Shown one piece after another: positions 7,857 to 15,790 of a DNA stretch of 35,171 bases. This DNA is from CF-118 sp035689345 (GTDB lineage: Bacteria; Chloroflexota; Dormibacteria; Dormibacterales; Dormibacteraceae). The translations under genes were made by a program, and so were the position numbers. The stretch lies in contig DASSLR010000037.1 of the NCBI GenBank assembly GCA_035689345.1, positions 1-35,171 on the forward strand, read 5' to 3'. Positions within the stretch are counted from its first letter, which is position 1. Each line of letters starts with the position of its first letter. The notes beneath the pieces are model-generated. The model saw nothing but the letters and a program-made list of their open reading frames with translations, searched no databases and was not told the origin of the DNA.

Positions 7857-8438
7857 CTAGCCCTGGCAGACCCACTGGCTGGGACCGTCGCGCGCGTACA
7901 GCCAGGCGGCCGCGTTCGAGTTGGCGACCGGGTCGAAGGGCGACTGGTTGTGCTGCGGCGTGAAGGCCCAGGTGCTGGGCAGGAACTGGAACAGCCCAGA
8001 GGCGCCGCTCGAGCTGTTGACCGAGTTCGGGTGGTAGCGGGACTCGCACCAGGCGACGTTGAAAGCCCACTGCACGGCGCGGTCGCCGAGCGGGGCGAAG
8101 GCGTTGTGGATGGCCTGGGCGATGTTGGCCGGGGCCGCTGGGTGGTTGCTCAGGGCGGCGATCCGGGCTGCCTCGGCCTGCGCCTCGGCCTCGGCCTGAA
8201 GCCTCGCCTGGTAGGCGTCGTAGTTCTGGGCGAACTCGGCCGACCATGCCTGCGCCAGGGCCTGGCGCTGGGCCATGGCCTTCTGGTTGCGGACGTCCTG
8301 GGTGACCGAGAAAGCCTGGTACGAGCTCAGCTGGGTCACGGCCGGGTTCGCGGTAGGGACCGGCGGCTGGACGCGCGGCAGCATCACCGAGACCAGCACG
8401 ACCGTCCAGACGAGGACGGCCCTGAAAAGCGGAACCAA
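7857..8438 (-). CDS. Exported lysozyme-like (transglycosylase) cell-wall hydrolase
   Basis: A 193-aa protein with an N-terminal hydrophobic signal/anchor (residues ~5-22), a Gln/Ala/Glu-rich helical segment likely to be coiled coil (~50-95), and a C-terminal lysozyme-like domain. The domain has the SLT/resuscitation-factor pattern: NVAWCESRYHPNSVNSSSGASGLFQF, with Glu132 as the probable catalytic acid, then LPSTW, and a Cys131/Cys191 pair suited to a disulfide outside the cell. Such enzymes cleave peptidoglycan glycan strands during growth or resuscitation. The start is TTG at 8436-8438; an AAGGAGG ribosome site is about 12 bases upstream. The gene has a long upstream region with hairpins (see the leader entry) and is divergent from an ECF sigma gene. 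Family is clear, exact substrate and product are not. Confidence 0.85.
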   Translation of the reverse strand: MVPLFRAVLVWTVVLVSVMLPRVQPPVPTANPAVTQLSSYQAFSVTQDVRNQKAMAQRQALAQAWSAEFAQNYDAYQARLQAEAEAQAEAARIAALSNHPAAPANIAQAIHNAFAPLGDRAVQWAFNVAWCESRYHPNSVNSSSGASGLFQFLPSTWAFTPQHNQSPFDPVANSNAAAWLYARDGPSQWVCQG

Positions 8439-8631
8439 ACCTGAGTCGCTCCTCCTTGGGGACGCCCTACCCCTGGGGCGCCTTCAGGCCTGAGCACGGA
8501 GCGGGGACGTTGGGTGGGACCGCTCAGGTAACCGGGAAAGAAGCCACCTTACCAAAGAGGTCCCGGGCTTGTCGCCGGGTTAAAACCGGCCATTTCGGCC
8601 GGGAAACTAAATCCCGCTTCGCGGCGTCCAA
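8439..8631 (-). promoter_or_regulatory. Promoter and long structured leader of the cell-wall hydrolase
   Basis: Reading the minus strand: a -35-like TTGGAC (8631-8626), 16-nt spacer, then -10-like TAGTTT (8609-8604). From there about 160 nt separate the likely start site from the TTG start codon. The leader contains a perfect CCGGCC-GAAAT-GGCCGG hairpin followed by TTTT, a long-range CCTGAGC/GCTCAGG pairing (8526-8520 with 8492-8486), and an AAGGAGG near its end. Leaders of cell-wall hydrolase genes in Gram-positive bacteria often carry c-di-AMP riboswitches, but I do not find the conserved CAGCTAACC core, so this is only a candidate structured 5' UTR. Confidence 0.4.
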
Positions 8632-8636
8632 CATGG

Positions 8637-9152
8637 GTGGACATGTCGCGAGCCGTCGCGGTGCCCGCCGGGCCACCCGACTTCGACACCCTGGTCGGCC
8701 CCCACATCGAGCCCGGCTTCCGGCTCGCGACCACGTACCTCAACGACCCCGACGAGGCCCGGGACGCGGTCCAGGAGGCGGCCATCAAGGCGTGGCGGTC
8801 GCTCCGCCGGCTACGCGACCCCCAGCAGTCACGCGCCTGGTTCCTGTCGATCGTGGCCAACCAGTGCCGGTCGACGATGCGCCGGCGGTGGTGGTCGATG
8901 GGCCGGAACCCGCTGGGCGCCGTGCGGGTCGAGTGGCGCGAGGATTCCCTGGCGCGGTCCATGGACATCGAGGCCGGAATGAGGCGCCTCTCGCCCGACG
9001 ACCGCGCGATCCTCCACCTCCACTTCTATCAAGACCTGCCGCTGGAGGACGTGGCCCGAGTCCTGAGCATCAGCACGGGCGCCGCCCGCTCCCGCCTGTA
9101 CCGCGCCGCGAGGAGGCTGCGACCTTCCCTCACCGAGGAGGACATTCGATGA
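8637..9152 (+). CDS. ECF-type RNA polymerase sigma factor
   Basis: A 171-aa extracytoplasmic-function sigma factor that redirects RNA polymerase to stress or envelope promoters. Region 2 is visible as YLNDPDEARDAVQEAAIKAWRSL followed by AWFLSIVANQCRS; region 4 is LSPDDRAILHLHFYQDLPLEDVARVLSISTGAARSRLYRAARRL, the usual helix-turn-helix for -35 binding. The start is GTG 8637 or ATG 8643 (MSRAVAV); both are in frame. Its stop overlaps the next gene's start as ATGA, so the membrane Asp-box protein downstream is made in step with it and is the natural candidate for its anti-sigma partner. It is divergent from the hydrolase gene. Confidence 0.93.
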   Translation: MDMSRAVAVPAGPPDFDTLVGPHIEPGFRLATTYLNDPDEARDAVQEAAIKAWRSLRRLRDPQQSRAWFLSIVANQCRSTMRRRWWSMGRNPLGAVRVEWREDSLARSMDIEAGMRRLSPDDRAILHLHFYQDLPLEDVARVLSISTGAARSRLYRAARRLRPSLTEEDIR

Positions 9153-10369
9153 CGTTCCGCGACGACGTCCGCGAGTACTTCGAGCGAGAGTCGCGCCGCC
9201 TACCCGCGCCGGCAGGCCTCCGCGCGGATGTGACAGCCGGCGCCCTCGAAAGGCCGCGACCCACGAGCACGGTGCGTTGGGCCGCCGTCCTCGCGGCGTT
9301 GCTGGCGGTCGCAATCGTGGCCGGGCTCCTGGCGTCCAGCGAGCTGCGCAAGGTGCTCAACCCTCCTGTCGTTCCTGGACACGTGCACGTGGGCGCGGGG
9401 CAGACGCAGATCTTCCTCGACGTGTCCCCGATCGACGGCCTCCACGCGTACGCACTGATCGTCTTGTGCGGCGCCGACTACATCACCAACTGCCAGGCCT
9501 GGGTCGAATCGACGGCCGACGGAGGGCGGACTTGGGGCGGCGCGGTGAAAGTCGGTCCGACGTTCCGGGGCAGCGACGCCGACACGATCCGGCACATTCA
9601 CTTCGCGACTGTGGCTGATGGTTTCGTGTACGGGCTCGGGGTCGCCTATGTCACCCACAACGCCGGCAGGACGTGGAGCCAGGCGCCGAGCGATTTCTCG
9701 AACCTGGTCTGGATCGCGGGCGCCACTGCGGTCTGGGAGCTCGTGGATCCGTGCCCCGCGGGAACGGTGTGCCCGATCGGGGTCCGGATGAGTGTCGACG
9801 GCGGGCGCACGTGGTCCACCGCCGCGGCCCTGCCTGGCGGTCTCGAGCCACAGGAGATCGTGCCCTTCGGGGCGTCAGGGCTCCTACTGGGCAGCCCGGG
9901 AAAGGGCGACATGGCGATCACGACCGACGGAGGCCGCACGTGGCGTTCGATCGGCGGACGTTGCTCTTCGGACAGTCCTGGCAACTCGGTCGCCACTTCG
10001 GATGGCCGCGAGATCTGGCAGGTGTGCGGCACCCAGTCCCTCGGCGTCTTCGTCAGCACGGACGGCGGAGTCCACTGGACGGCCCACCAGAATCCGGGTG
10101 TCGGAAACCTGGTCGGACCGATCCTCATCTCCCCTGTCCCCGGCACGGCGCTCCTGACCACGTCGACCACGACCGCCGGTGTCATCTCGGACCTGCTGGT
10201 TTCGCGCGACGGCGGCGCCTCCTGGCAGCTCATCCCGGCCGCCCGGGGGTTCTGGCCGCCTGAGTTCACGCAGGCTGGAGTGGCATGGTCCGTTGATCTG
10301 CACGGCTACGTCTGGATCTCGACCGACGACGGGCTGACCTGGGTGAAGCGCTCCCAGCCCTCACCCTAA
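9149..10369 (+). CDS. Single-pass membrane protein with Asp-box (BNR) ectodomain, putative anti-sigma/sensor
   Basis: A 406-aa protein with three parts: a cytosolic N-terminus of ~43 residues (MTFRDDVREYFERESRRL...), one transmembrane helix at ~44-62 (WAAVLAALLAVAIVAGLL), and an extracytoplasmic domain with at least seven Asp-box motifs of the type S-x-D-G-G-x-x-W (ADGGRTWG, NAGRTWS, VDGGRTWS, TDGGRTWR, TDGGVHWT, RDGGASWQ, TDDGLTWV). Asp-boxes mark blades of sialidase/BNR or sortilin-like beta-propellers. The ATGA overlap with the ECF sigma gene and the type II membrane topology suggest an anti-sigma factor whose outer propeller senses a ligand, although the N-terminus lacks the His-x3-Cys-x2-Cys zinc motif of classical ZAS anti-sigmas. 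The stop codon lies within a REP-like repeat. Confidence 0.75.
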   Translation: MTFRDDVREYFERESRRLPAPAGLRADVTAGALERPRPTSTVRWAAVLAALLAVAIVAGLLASSELRKVLNPPVVPGHVHVGAGQTQIFLDVSPIDGLHAYALIVLCGADYITNCQAWVESTADGGRTWGGAVKVGPTFRGSDADTIRHIHFATVADGFVYGLGVAYVTHNAGRTWSQAPSDFSNLVWIAGATAVWELVDPCPAGTVCPIGVRMSVDGGRTWSTAAALPGGLEPQEIVPFGASGLLLGSPGKGDMAITTDGGRTWRSIGGRCSSDSPGNSVATSDGREIWQVCGTQSLGVFVSTDGGVHWTAHQNPGVGNLVGPILISPVPGTALLTTSTTTAGVISDLLVSRDGGASWQLIPAARGFWPPEFTQAGVAWSVDLHGYVWISTDDGLTWVKRSQPSP

Positions 10370-10395
10370 CCCTGGGCGCAAAGCGGGAGAGGGGA
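10358..10395. repeat. REP-like element overlapping the stop of the Asp-box gene
   Basis: CCCTCACCCTAACCCT followed by GGGCGCAAAGCGGGAGAGGGGAC. It matches the layout of the copies at 408-443 and 2202-2283, though the left hairpin arm is degenerate here. The TAA within CCCTAACCC at 10367-10369 is the stop codon of the Asp-box membrane protein, so the last residues (QPSP region) come from the repeat's left edge. Confidence 0.75.
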
Positions 10396-10404
10396 CAACC
10401 CCCC

Positions 10405-12081
10405 CTAGATCGAGAGGTTCAGCCAGGCCACCTTGACCTGGGTGCAACCGAGCGCGCGGTGCAGCGACCAGGTCGCCGAGGCCAGCGTCGCCGAATCGGT
10501 CTGCGACAGCTGACCGGTCCTGGTCTGCGCGGACAGATCGTTCAAAGCGGCGTCGAGCTGATTGCAGGTCGCGTTGGTGTCGCCGCGCCCCAGTGAAGCA
10601 GCGGCGGCGCGGTACTTCGCCTGCAGCCCGTTCTCACCGCTCAACTTCGCCACGTAGCCCTGGATGATGGCCAGCGCCTGCGCTGGCGTCTGCACGGTGA
10701 TCTTCGTGGTGGCCGTGCTCGTGCCGCCGTCGTCGTCCTTCACCGTGTACGTCAACGTGTACGTGCCAGGCTGCGTGTAGTAGAAGGTGTCGTACGTGTC
10801 ACCCGAGCCTCCGGCCGGGTAAGGCACGCTGTCGCCCGACGATCCGTTGCCGTAGTCGAACGTCGACGTGTGCGTGTCCAGCACGCCGGGGTCGGTGTAG
10901 CCACCCTCGACGGTGATCGCCGTGTAGGGCAGCAGCACGATGCCGTCGTGCTCGACGCTGCTGATGGTCGCGGTCGGATTGACGTTGGCGCCGTTGACGG
11001 TCGCGGTCACGCTCGCGCCGTTGCCACCATCGTCCACCGCCTGCAGTGTCACCACGAATGCGCCCTCATCGTCGGGCCTGAAGGTGAACGAAGTACCCGT
11101 GCCACCTGTGCCGAACGCGGCGCCATTCTTGGTCACCGACCACGTGTACGTGAATCCGGCCGCCTGGTCGGCGGCGCTTGGGCTTGTCGCCTTGCCCGTG
11201 ACCGTGATCGGCGTGCCTTCCGGCCCGTTCCCGGGCGCACCCGTGATCGTCACCACGGGAGTGACCGGGGTGAACGTCACGTTGAACATCACCGACGACG
11301 TGCCGCCCTTGCCGTCGTTGGCCGTGATGGTCACCTGCTGCGCGGGCGACTCGTCGGCCCCGACCTCCGACCACGACCACGTGCCGCCGGTCGTGCCGGT
11401 CTTGGTGAGAGTGCCCGACGAAGCCGACAGCGCCACGTTGTCGCCGTCAGGGTCGGAATATGTCCCGGTGTTCGCGGCGGTCGATCCCTCTGGCGCCGTC
11501 ACCGAACCGTTGCTCGACGTCAGTGCGGGCGGCCGGTTGACGTTGCCGCTGACCACCCACTCGTCGAAGTCGAAATCGCGACCGAACGACGTCTGGTAGA
11601 TCCAGGCGCCGGCCGAGCTCAACCACATCTGGCCCCGCGTGTAGCTGTCGACCGAGAAGTTGTCGTACCACGTAAGGAAGCCGGACGGGGTCACGACGAT
11701 CGCGTACATGGTGCCGGCCGAAACCGGAACCGTGGGCGAGAAGCTGAAGTCGCGCCAAGCCGCCGGATTCACGACGCCCGTGAAGGAGCTGGAGCCCAGC
11801 ACGAGGCCGTTGGGCTTGCCCGAGCTGGTGCCCTGGATCTGAACGGTCATGGAGATCGAGCCAAACGACATGGCGATCCGCAGCGACACCCGGTCGATCT
11901 GACCCGACGTGGCGGGCGTGAAGGTCTGCGCCATCGGCGTGCGCAGCGTGTTCTGGTTGGTGGAGACTTCCTGGGACTGGTCTTTGACGTCGGCAGCCTG
12001 GACGTTGGCGACGGTCATCAGCGGCAGGGCGGCCGCCGCCGCCGCCAGCAGGGTGCGCCGCAACCGCCAGGGACCGCCCAT
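10405..12081 (-). CDS. Exported multi-domain surface protein with cadherin/PKD-like repeats
   Basis: A 558-aa protein. The N-terminus (RRTLLAAAAAALPLMTVANVQAAD) is a signal peptide with AXA-type cleavage before Asp. Residues ~30-180 form a beta-rich domain (QTFTPATSGQIDRVSL...YAIVVTPSGFLTWYDN) that resembles ligand- or sugar-binding jelly rolls. Then comes a cadherin/Ig-like repeat (SDPDGDNVALSAS...ITANDGKGGTS) and two PKD-like repeats (VTLQAVDDGGNGA, and YTLTYTVKDDDGGTS), finishing with a helical C-terminus containing two Cys. No sortase signal or transmembrane anchor is seen, so it is probably secreted or surface-bound. ATG 12079-12081 is chosen as it begins the signal peptide; an open frame extends upstream into the cyclase gene. 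It lies 17 bp after the AAA-cyclase gene, so they probably share a transcript. Specific function unknown. Confidence 0.75.
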   Translation of the reverse strand: MGGPWRLRRTLLAAAAAALPLMTVANVQAADVKDQSQEVSTNQNTLRTPMAQTFTPATSGQIDRVSLRIAMSFGSISMTVQIQGTSSGKPNGLVLGSSSFTGVVNPAAWRDFSFSPTVPVSAGTMYAIVVTPSGFLTWYDNFSVDSYTRGQMWLSSAGAWIYQTSFGRDFDFDEWVVSGNVNRPPALTSSNGSVTAPEGSTAANTGTYSDPDGDNVALSASSGTLTKTGTTGGTWSWSEVGADESPAQQVTITANDGKGGTSSVMFNVTFTPVTPVVTITGAPGNGPEGTPITVTGKATSPSAADQAAGFTYTWSVTKNGAAFGTGGTGTSFTFRPDDEGAFVVTLQAVDDGGNGASVTATVNGANVNPTATISSVEHDGIVLLPYTAITVEGGYTDPGVLDTHTSTFDYGNGSSGDSVPYPAGGSGDTYDTFYYTQPGTYTLTYTVKDDDGGTSTATTKITVQTPAQALAIIQGYVAKLSGENGLQAKYRAAAASLGRGDTNATCNQLDAALNDLSAQTRTGQLSQTDSATLASATWSLHRALGCTQVKVAWLNLSI

Positions 12082-12098
12082 TTGAAGGTAGGACGTGC

Positions 12099-15000
12099 CT
12101 AAGCGCGAATTCCTGCGCGCGCTTGCAGACGAAATGCGGTGACCGGCTCCGCGAACCCTTTCAGGTGGAGCGAGACCCGCTCCGCGGCGTAGCCCTCCGC
12201 CTCCAGCCACTCGCCCACGCGGCGGTGGGCCTCGTCGCTGATGACCACCTCGCCCGCCCTCGCCTCGGCCTGCAGCCGCGCGGCAAGGTTGGTGACGCTG
12301 CCGAGCACGCTAACGTTGGCCGACTCGGCCAGCCGGCCGACCACCGCCGGGCCGACGGCGACGCCCGCTCCGACCGGCAGGCCCACGAGCGCCGCCTTGT
12401 CGATGATGGCGATCGCCGCCCTTACGGCTTGCTGGGCGTGATCGACGGTCTGGCCGGTCACGTTGAACGTGGCCATCACGGCGTCGCCGGCGAACTTGTC
12501 GACGATGCCCGAATGGCGGGCGACCTCCTGGGCCGCCCAGCGTTGCAGCGACGCGATGCGGTCGACGAGCTCCGAGGGGGCCGAGGCGCCGGCGATCTCC
12601 GTGTAGCCGCGGACGTCGGCGAACAGCACGCTGACCATCCGCTCGCCGACCGGCCCGACGACCTCGGTGGCGGGAGCAGCGGGCGTGGGCGCGGCCAGTT
12701 CGAGCCCCAAACGCCCTGCGGTCTCGCGGGCGAGCCGCGCGGCGAGCATCGCGCCTGCTCGCTCAGCCTCGACGACCGTTTGATCGAGCAGCGCGGCGGC
12801 ACGATCGCGGTTGCCGGAACCCACCTCGGCGCTCGCCAGCGCCCGGCTCGCGTGCCACGCGTCCAGGACGAATCCCTCCTGGCGGAGCCTCGCCACCGCC
12901 GCCGCCAGGGTCCGCTCGGCGTCCGCGACTCTGCCCTCCGCGAGGGCGAGCCGGCCGCGCGCCACCTCTGCGCGCAGCAGAGGCGGGTCGACGTCCTGGT
13001 TCGGCATCCCCTCGACGAACTGGTGCAGCCATTCCGGCTGCGAGCCCGCCGCCTCGGCGATCGCGTCGGCGGGCGACCCGAAGTGCGTCAGCCGCGGTGG
13101 AAAATCGCGGACCGCTTCGAACGCCGCCTCGCCATCGCCCGCGGCGAGCTGGGTGCGCACCCGAGCCGTGGTGTCGTAGATGGCGTCCTGGCCCTCCACG
13201 CGGCTCGAAACCGGCGGAAGCTCGGCCGCCGCGTCGGCGTGCAGGTCGCGCTCCGCCAGGACCTGCGCGAGCATGACTCGCGAGCGCCAGATGTTCTTCT
13301 CGTTGCCGGCATCCGTCGCGTTGCGCAGCGCCGTGCGCGCGAGCCGCATCGCGTCGCTCACACGTCCCTCGTGCAGCGCGAGCAGGGACTGCGTGTAGTA
13401 CGGCCACGACTCGCCACCCCATTCCTCCTCCCGCCCGACCCACTTGCGCGCTTCCCGCCCCCGGCCAACGTGAATCGCGCACCAGCTCGCGTTGTAGATC
13501 GCATTCAGCGTCTGGAAGTGGAAGTTGCCCTCCCGTGCCGATACGTAGCTCCGCTCGAAATACTCGAAGCCTTCGTCCAGGTGACCCGTGGCGATCGTGG
13601 GCAGGGCGATGAAGTTCCACGACCAGGCGAGCGCCATCGCCGAGCCGGCGTGCCGCGCGATCTCCGCCGCTTTGTGCGCCTCCTCGAGCCCGGCCGACCC
13701 GCCCTCGTGGATCGACGCGAGCAGCGAAAGACGGAGGTACGCCACCGCCAGGGCTTCGCTTGGCCCCTGCGTCTCGAGCACGTCGCGGGCGCGGATGAAC
13801 TGTTCACGCGCGAGGTCGGTGCGAAGCAGCTCCCAGTAGCAGCGTCCGAGCAACAGCCGGTGACCCGCGGCCTCGACCGTCAGGCCGGCGGCCTCGAGAC
13901 CGGCGATGCCTTCCTCGAGCAGGCCCTTGGCGGCCTGCGTTTCGGTGTTGTTCCAGTAGGCATCCGCCGCCCGGCACATCAGCCGGCTTCGTTCGACCAC
14001 GTCCTTCACATGCGGGATGGCGCGCTCGAACAGGTCGGCTGCGTCGCGGTAGGCGTGCGCCGCCAGCGCTTGTTCCGCCGCGGCCACACACATGCCGACC
14101 GCCTGCTCGTAGCTGCCCGCCATCAGCAGGTGGTGCGCGAGGTCGACGGCCTTCCAGTCGGGTCGCGCCTCGAGGACCTCCGCGATCCGCGCGTGCAGCT
14201 GTTGCCGGCGCGACGCGACGATGTCCTCGTACACGGTCTCTCGGGTCAGCGCGTGGCGGAAGCAGTAGCGGCCGGCCTCACGGTCGGCCTCTTCGAGCAG
14301 CTGGTTGGCGACGCAGGCCTCGAGCGCCGCGGCGACGGCCGAGTCTGGCTTGCCCGTGACCGCGGCGAGCATGGCGACGTCGAAAGTGATCCCCACCGCC
14401 GAGGCCGCCGACAGCACCTCGACCTCCACCGGCTGCAGGCCCGCGAGCCGGTGAAGGATCGCGTCGCGGACCGTCCTGGGCACACGGATCTCGTGGACTG
14501 CCTTGCGGTCCCATCCCCGCTCGGTGCGAAAGATGTCGCCGCGGTCGATCGCATCGCGCAGCATCTCTTCGAGCACGAACGGGTTGCCCTCACTGCGCTC
14601 GCGCATGAAGTCGCGGAACTCATCGCTGACCTGCACCTCTTCGAAGATCGACATCACCATCGCCTTCACGCTCGTCGCGTCGAGCGCGTCGATCTCCATC
14701 AGCTGCGCCAACCCGGAGCGGCGCCACGCCTGGATCGATGGCAGCAGCGCGTGCTTCCGGTGCAGCTCGTCGGTGCGGTAGGTCGCGAGCATCATCACCC
14801 GCGTCGAGCGCAGTCTTCGGGTCGCGTAGTCGACGAGCTCGCGGGTCGCGGGGTCGGCCCAGTGAAGGTCCTCGATGACGAGCAGCACGCCGCGGTTCCG
14901 CGCCGCGTCGGTGAGCAGCAGCATCATCGCCTCGAACAGCCGGAGCTTGGACATGACCGGGTCGGTGCTGACCGCCGCCGCGTGGCCCATCTGGGGAAAC

Positions 15001-15335
15001 AGCTGCGCCAGGTCCCCCGCGGCGGCGCCGAGCCGCTCGCGCAACGCCGCCACGTCCTGGCGGGTCAGGTAGTTGCCGATCGCCTCCAGAAACGGCAGAT
15101 ACGGGAGTGACAGCTCGGCCTCGCTGCACCCGCCGGACATCACCGCGCAGCCAAGCCGTTCGGCGCGCTGGCTCAGCTCGCGCACGAGGCGTGACTTGCC
15201 CATCCCCGCCTCGCCGCCGAGCACCGTGACGCCGCCCTCGCCGCGCACGGCGGACAGCAACGAGTCTTCCAGCTGGGACAGCTCTGATTCGCGCCCGACG
15301 AACGCCGGGCAGATCACCCGGGCGGCGGCCACCAT
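12099..15335 (-). CDS. AAA ATPase-TPR protein with C-terminal class III adenylate cyclase domain
   Basis: A 1078-aa cytosolic protein of the AAA/TPR/cyclase type. Residues ~12-260 are an AAA_16/STAND-type ATPase: FVGRESEL, Walker A GGEAGMGKS (40-48), Walker B LLVIEDLHWAD (~150-161). A winged-helix-like segment and long TPR-like helical repeats fill ~270-880. The C-terminal ~890-1060 is a class III cyclase: VSVLFADVRGYTEIAG with the first metal Asp, DKFAGDAVMATF with Lys and second metal Asp, and GSVTNLAARLQA keeping the Asn and Arg needed for catalysis. It therefore looks catalytically competent. ATG at 15335 has GAGG six bases upstream. It starts 15 bp after a stand-alone cyclic-nucleotide-binding protein, a likely partner for its product. 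The placement of the cyclase C-terminal to the TPRs is the reverse of many actinobacterial relatives. Confidence 0.9.
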   Translation of the reverse strand: MVAAARVICPAFVGRESELSQLEDSLLSAVRGEGGVTVLGGEAGMGKSRLVRELSQRAERLGCAVMSGGCSEAELSLPYLPFLEAIGNYLTRQDVAALRERLGAAAGDLAQLFPQMGHAAAVSTDPVMSKLRLFEAMMLLLTDAARNRGVLLVIEDLHWADPATRELVDYATRRLRSTRVMMLATYRTDELHRKHALLPSIQAWRRSGLAQLMEIDALDATSVKAMVMSIFEEVQVSDEFRDFMRERSEGNPFVLEEMLRDAIDRGDIFRTERGWDRKAVHEIRVPRTVRDAILHRLAGLQPVEVEVLSAASAVGITFDVAMLAAVTGKPDSAVAAALEACVANQLLEEADREAGRYCFRHALTRETVYEDIVASRRQQLHARIAEVLEARPDWKAVDLAHHLLMAGSYEQAVGMCVAAAEQALAAHAYRDAADLFERAIPHVKDVVERSRLMCRAADAYWNNTETQAAKGLLEEGIAGLEAAGLTVEAAGHRLLLGRCYWELLRTDLAREQFIRARDVLETQGPSEALAVAYLRLSLLASIHEGGSAGLEEAHKAAEIARHAGSAMALAWSWNFIALPTIATGHLDEGFEYFERSYVSAREGNFHFQTLNAIYNASWCAIHVGRGREARKWVGREEEWGGESWPYYTQSLLALHEGRVSDAMRLARTALRNATDAGNEKNIWRSRVMLAQVLAERDLHADAAAELPPVSSRVEGQDAIYDTTARVRTQLAAGDGEAAFEAVRDFPPRLTHFGSPADAIAEAAGSQPEWLHQFVEGMPNQDVDPPLLRAEVARGRLALAEGRVADAERTLAAAVARLRQEGFVLDAWHASRALASAEVGSGNRDRAAALLDQTVVEAERAGAMLAARLARETAGRLGLELAAPTPAAPATEVVGPVGERMVSVLFADVRGYTEIAGASAPSELVDRIASLQRWAAQEVARHSGIVDKFAGDAVMATFNVTGQTVDHAQQAVRAAIAIIDKAALVGLPVGAGVAVGPAVVGRLAESANVSVLGSVTNLAARLQAEARAGEVVISDEAHRRVGEWLEAEGYAAERVSLHLKGFAEPVTAFRLQARAGIRA

Positions 15336-15350
15336 CGGATCCTCGGGCCT

Positions 15351-15755
15351 CTAGCGGGCTTCTCTCGCCTCTTCGGCTTCGCGCAGGCGCCGGCTGAGCG
15401 TTTGGAGCAGGCGGTACGCGACCTCGGGGTGGCTGCTGAGGAACTCCTTGAACTCCCACTCGGGGATGGCCGCGGACACCAGGTCCGTGCGCGCGGTGAT
15501 GTCCGCGCTGCGACCCTGCATGTCGAGCAGGGCCATCTCGCCGAAATGGTCGCCGGGGCCGAGGATGCGGTGGCGCCCGTCGACGGTGCTGACCTCCGCC
15601 TGGCCCTCCAGGATCACCATGAAACCGACGCCATCCTTGCCCCGCAGGACGGGCTTGGCGCCCTTCGGATGCTTGACCTCGCGCATCTGCTTACCGAGCT
15701 TCTTCAGGTCGCCTTCGGGCATGCCCTGAAACAGACCGACCGGCTTCAAGTCCAT
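15351..15755 (-). CDS. Stand-alone cyclic-nucleotide-binding (CAP_ED) domain protein
   Basis: A 134-aa protein consisting of only a cyclic nucleotide-binding domain and a short basic/acidic C-terminal helix. The phosphate-binding cassette is intact: GPGDHFGEMALLDMQGRSADITA, with FGE at 71-73 and Arg82, which normally contacts the cyclic phosphate. There is no helix-turn-helix, kinase or channel domain, so output must come through partner binding. It sits in a tight run, 35 bp after plsC and 15 bp before the large adenylate cyclase gene, making it a natural sensor or feedback subunit for that cyclase (inference). Start ATG 15755 (MDLKPVGLFQ). Whether it binds cAMP or cGMP cannot be read from sequence alone. 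Confidence 0.87.
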   Translation of the reverse strand: MDLKPVGLFQGMPEGDLKKLGKQMREVKHPKGAKPVLRGKDGVGFMVILEGQAEVSTVDGRHRILGPGDHFGEMALLDMQGRSADITARTDLVSAAIPEWEFKEFLSSHPEVAYRLLQTLSRRLREAEEAREAR

Positions 15756-15790
15756 CGTTTGCCGATTCTATCCGCTGGCGTCGGGGGCCG

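Noticed and set aside
8439..8600. c-di-AMP (ydaO) riboswitch upstream of the hydrolase
   Set aside because: Position and target gene fit, but the conserved CAGCTAACC and GGTGAA cores are absent on the minus strand; kept only as a structured leader.
8456..10369. 637-aa open frame on plus
   Set aside because: Its first ~230 codons are an out-of-frame reading of the ECF sigma gene; the real gene starts at 9149 in an ATGA overlap.
12123..15110. 995-aa plus-strand open frame
   Set aside because: Antisense to the AAA-cyclase; composition is Arg/Ala/His-rich with no domain, as expected from high-GC antisense frames.
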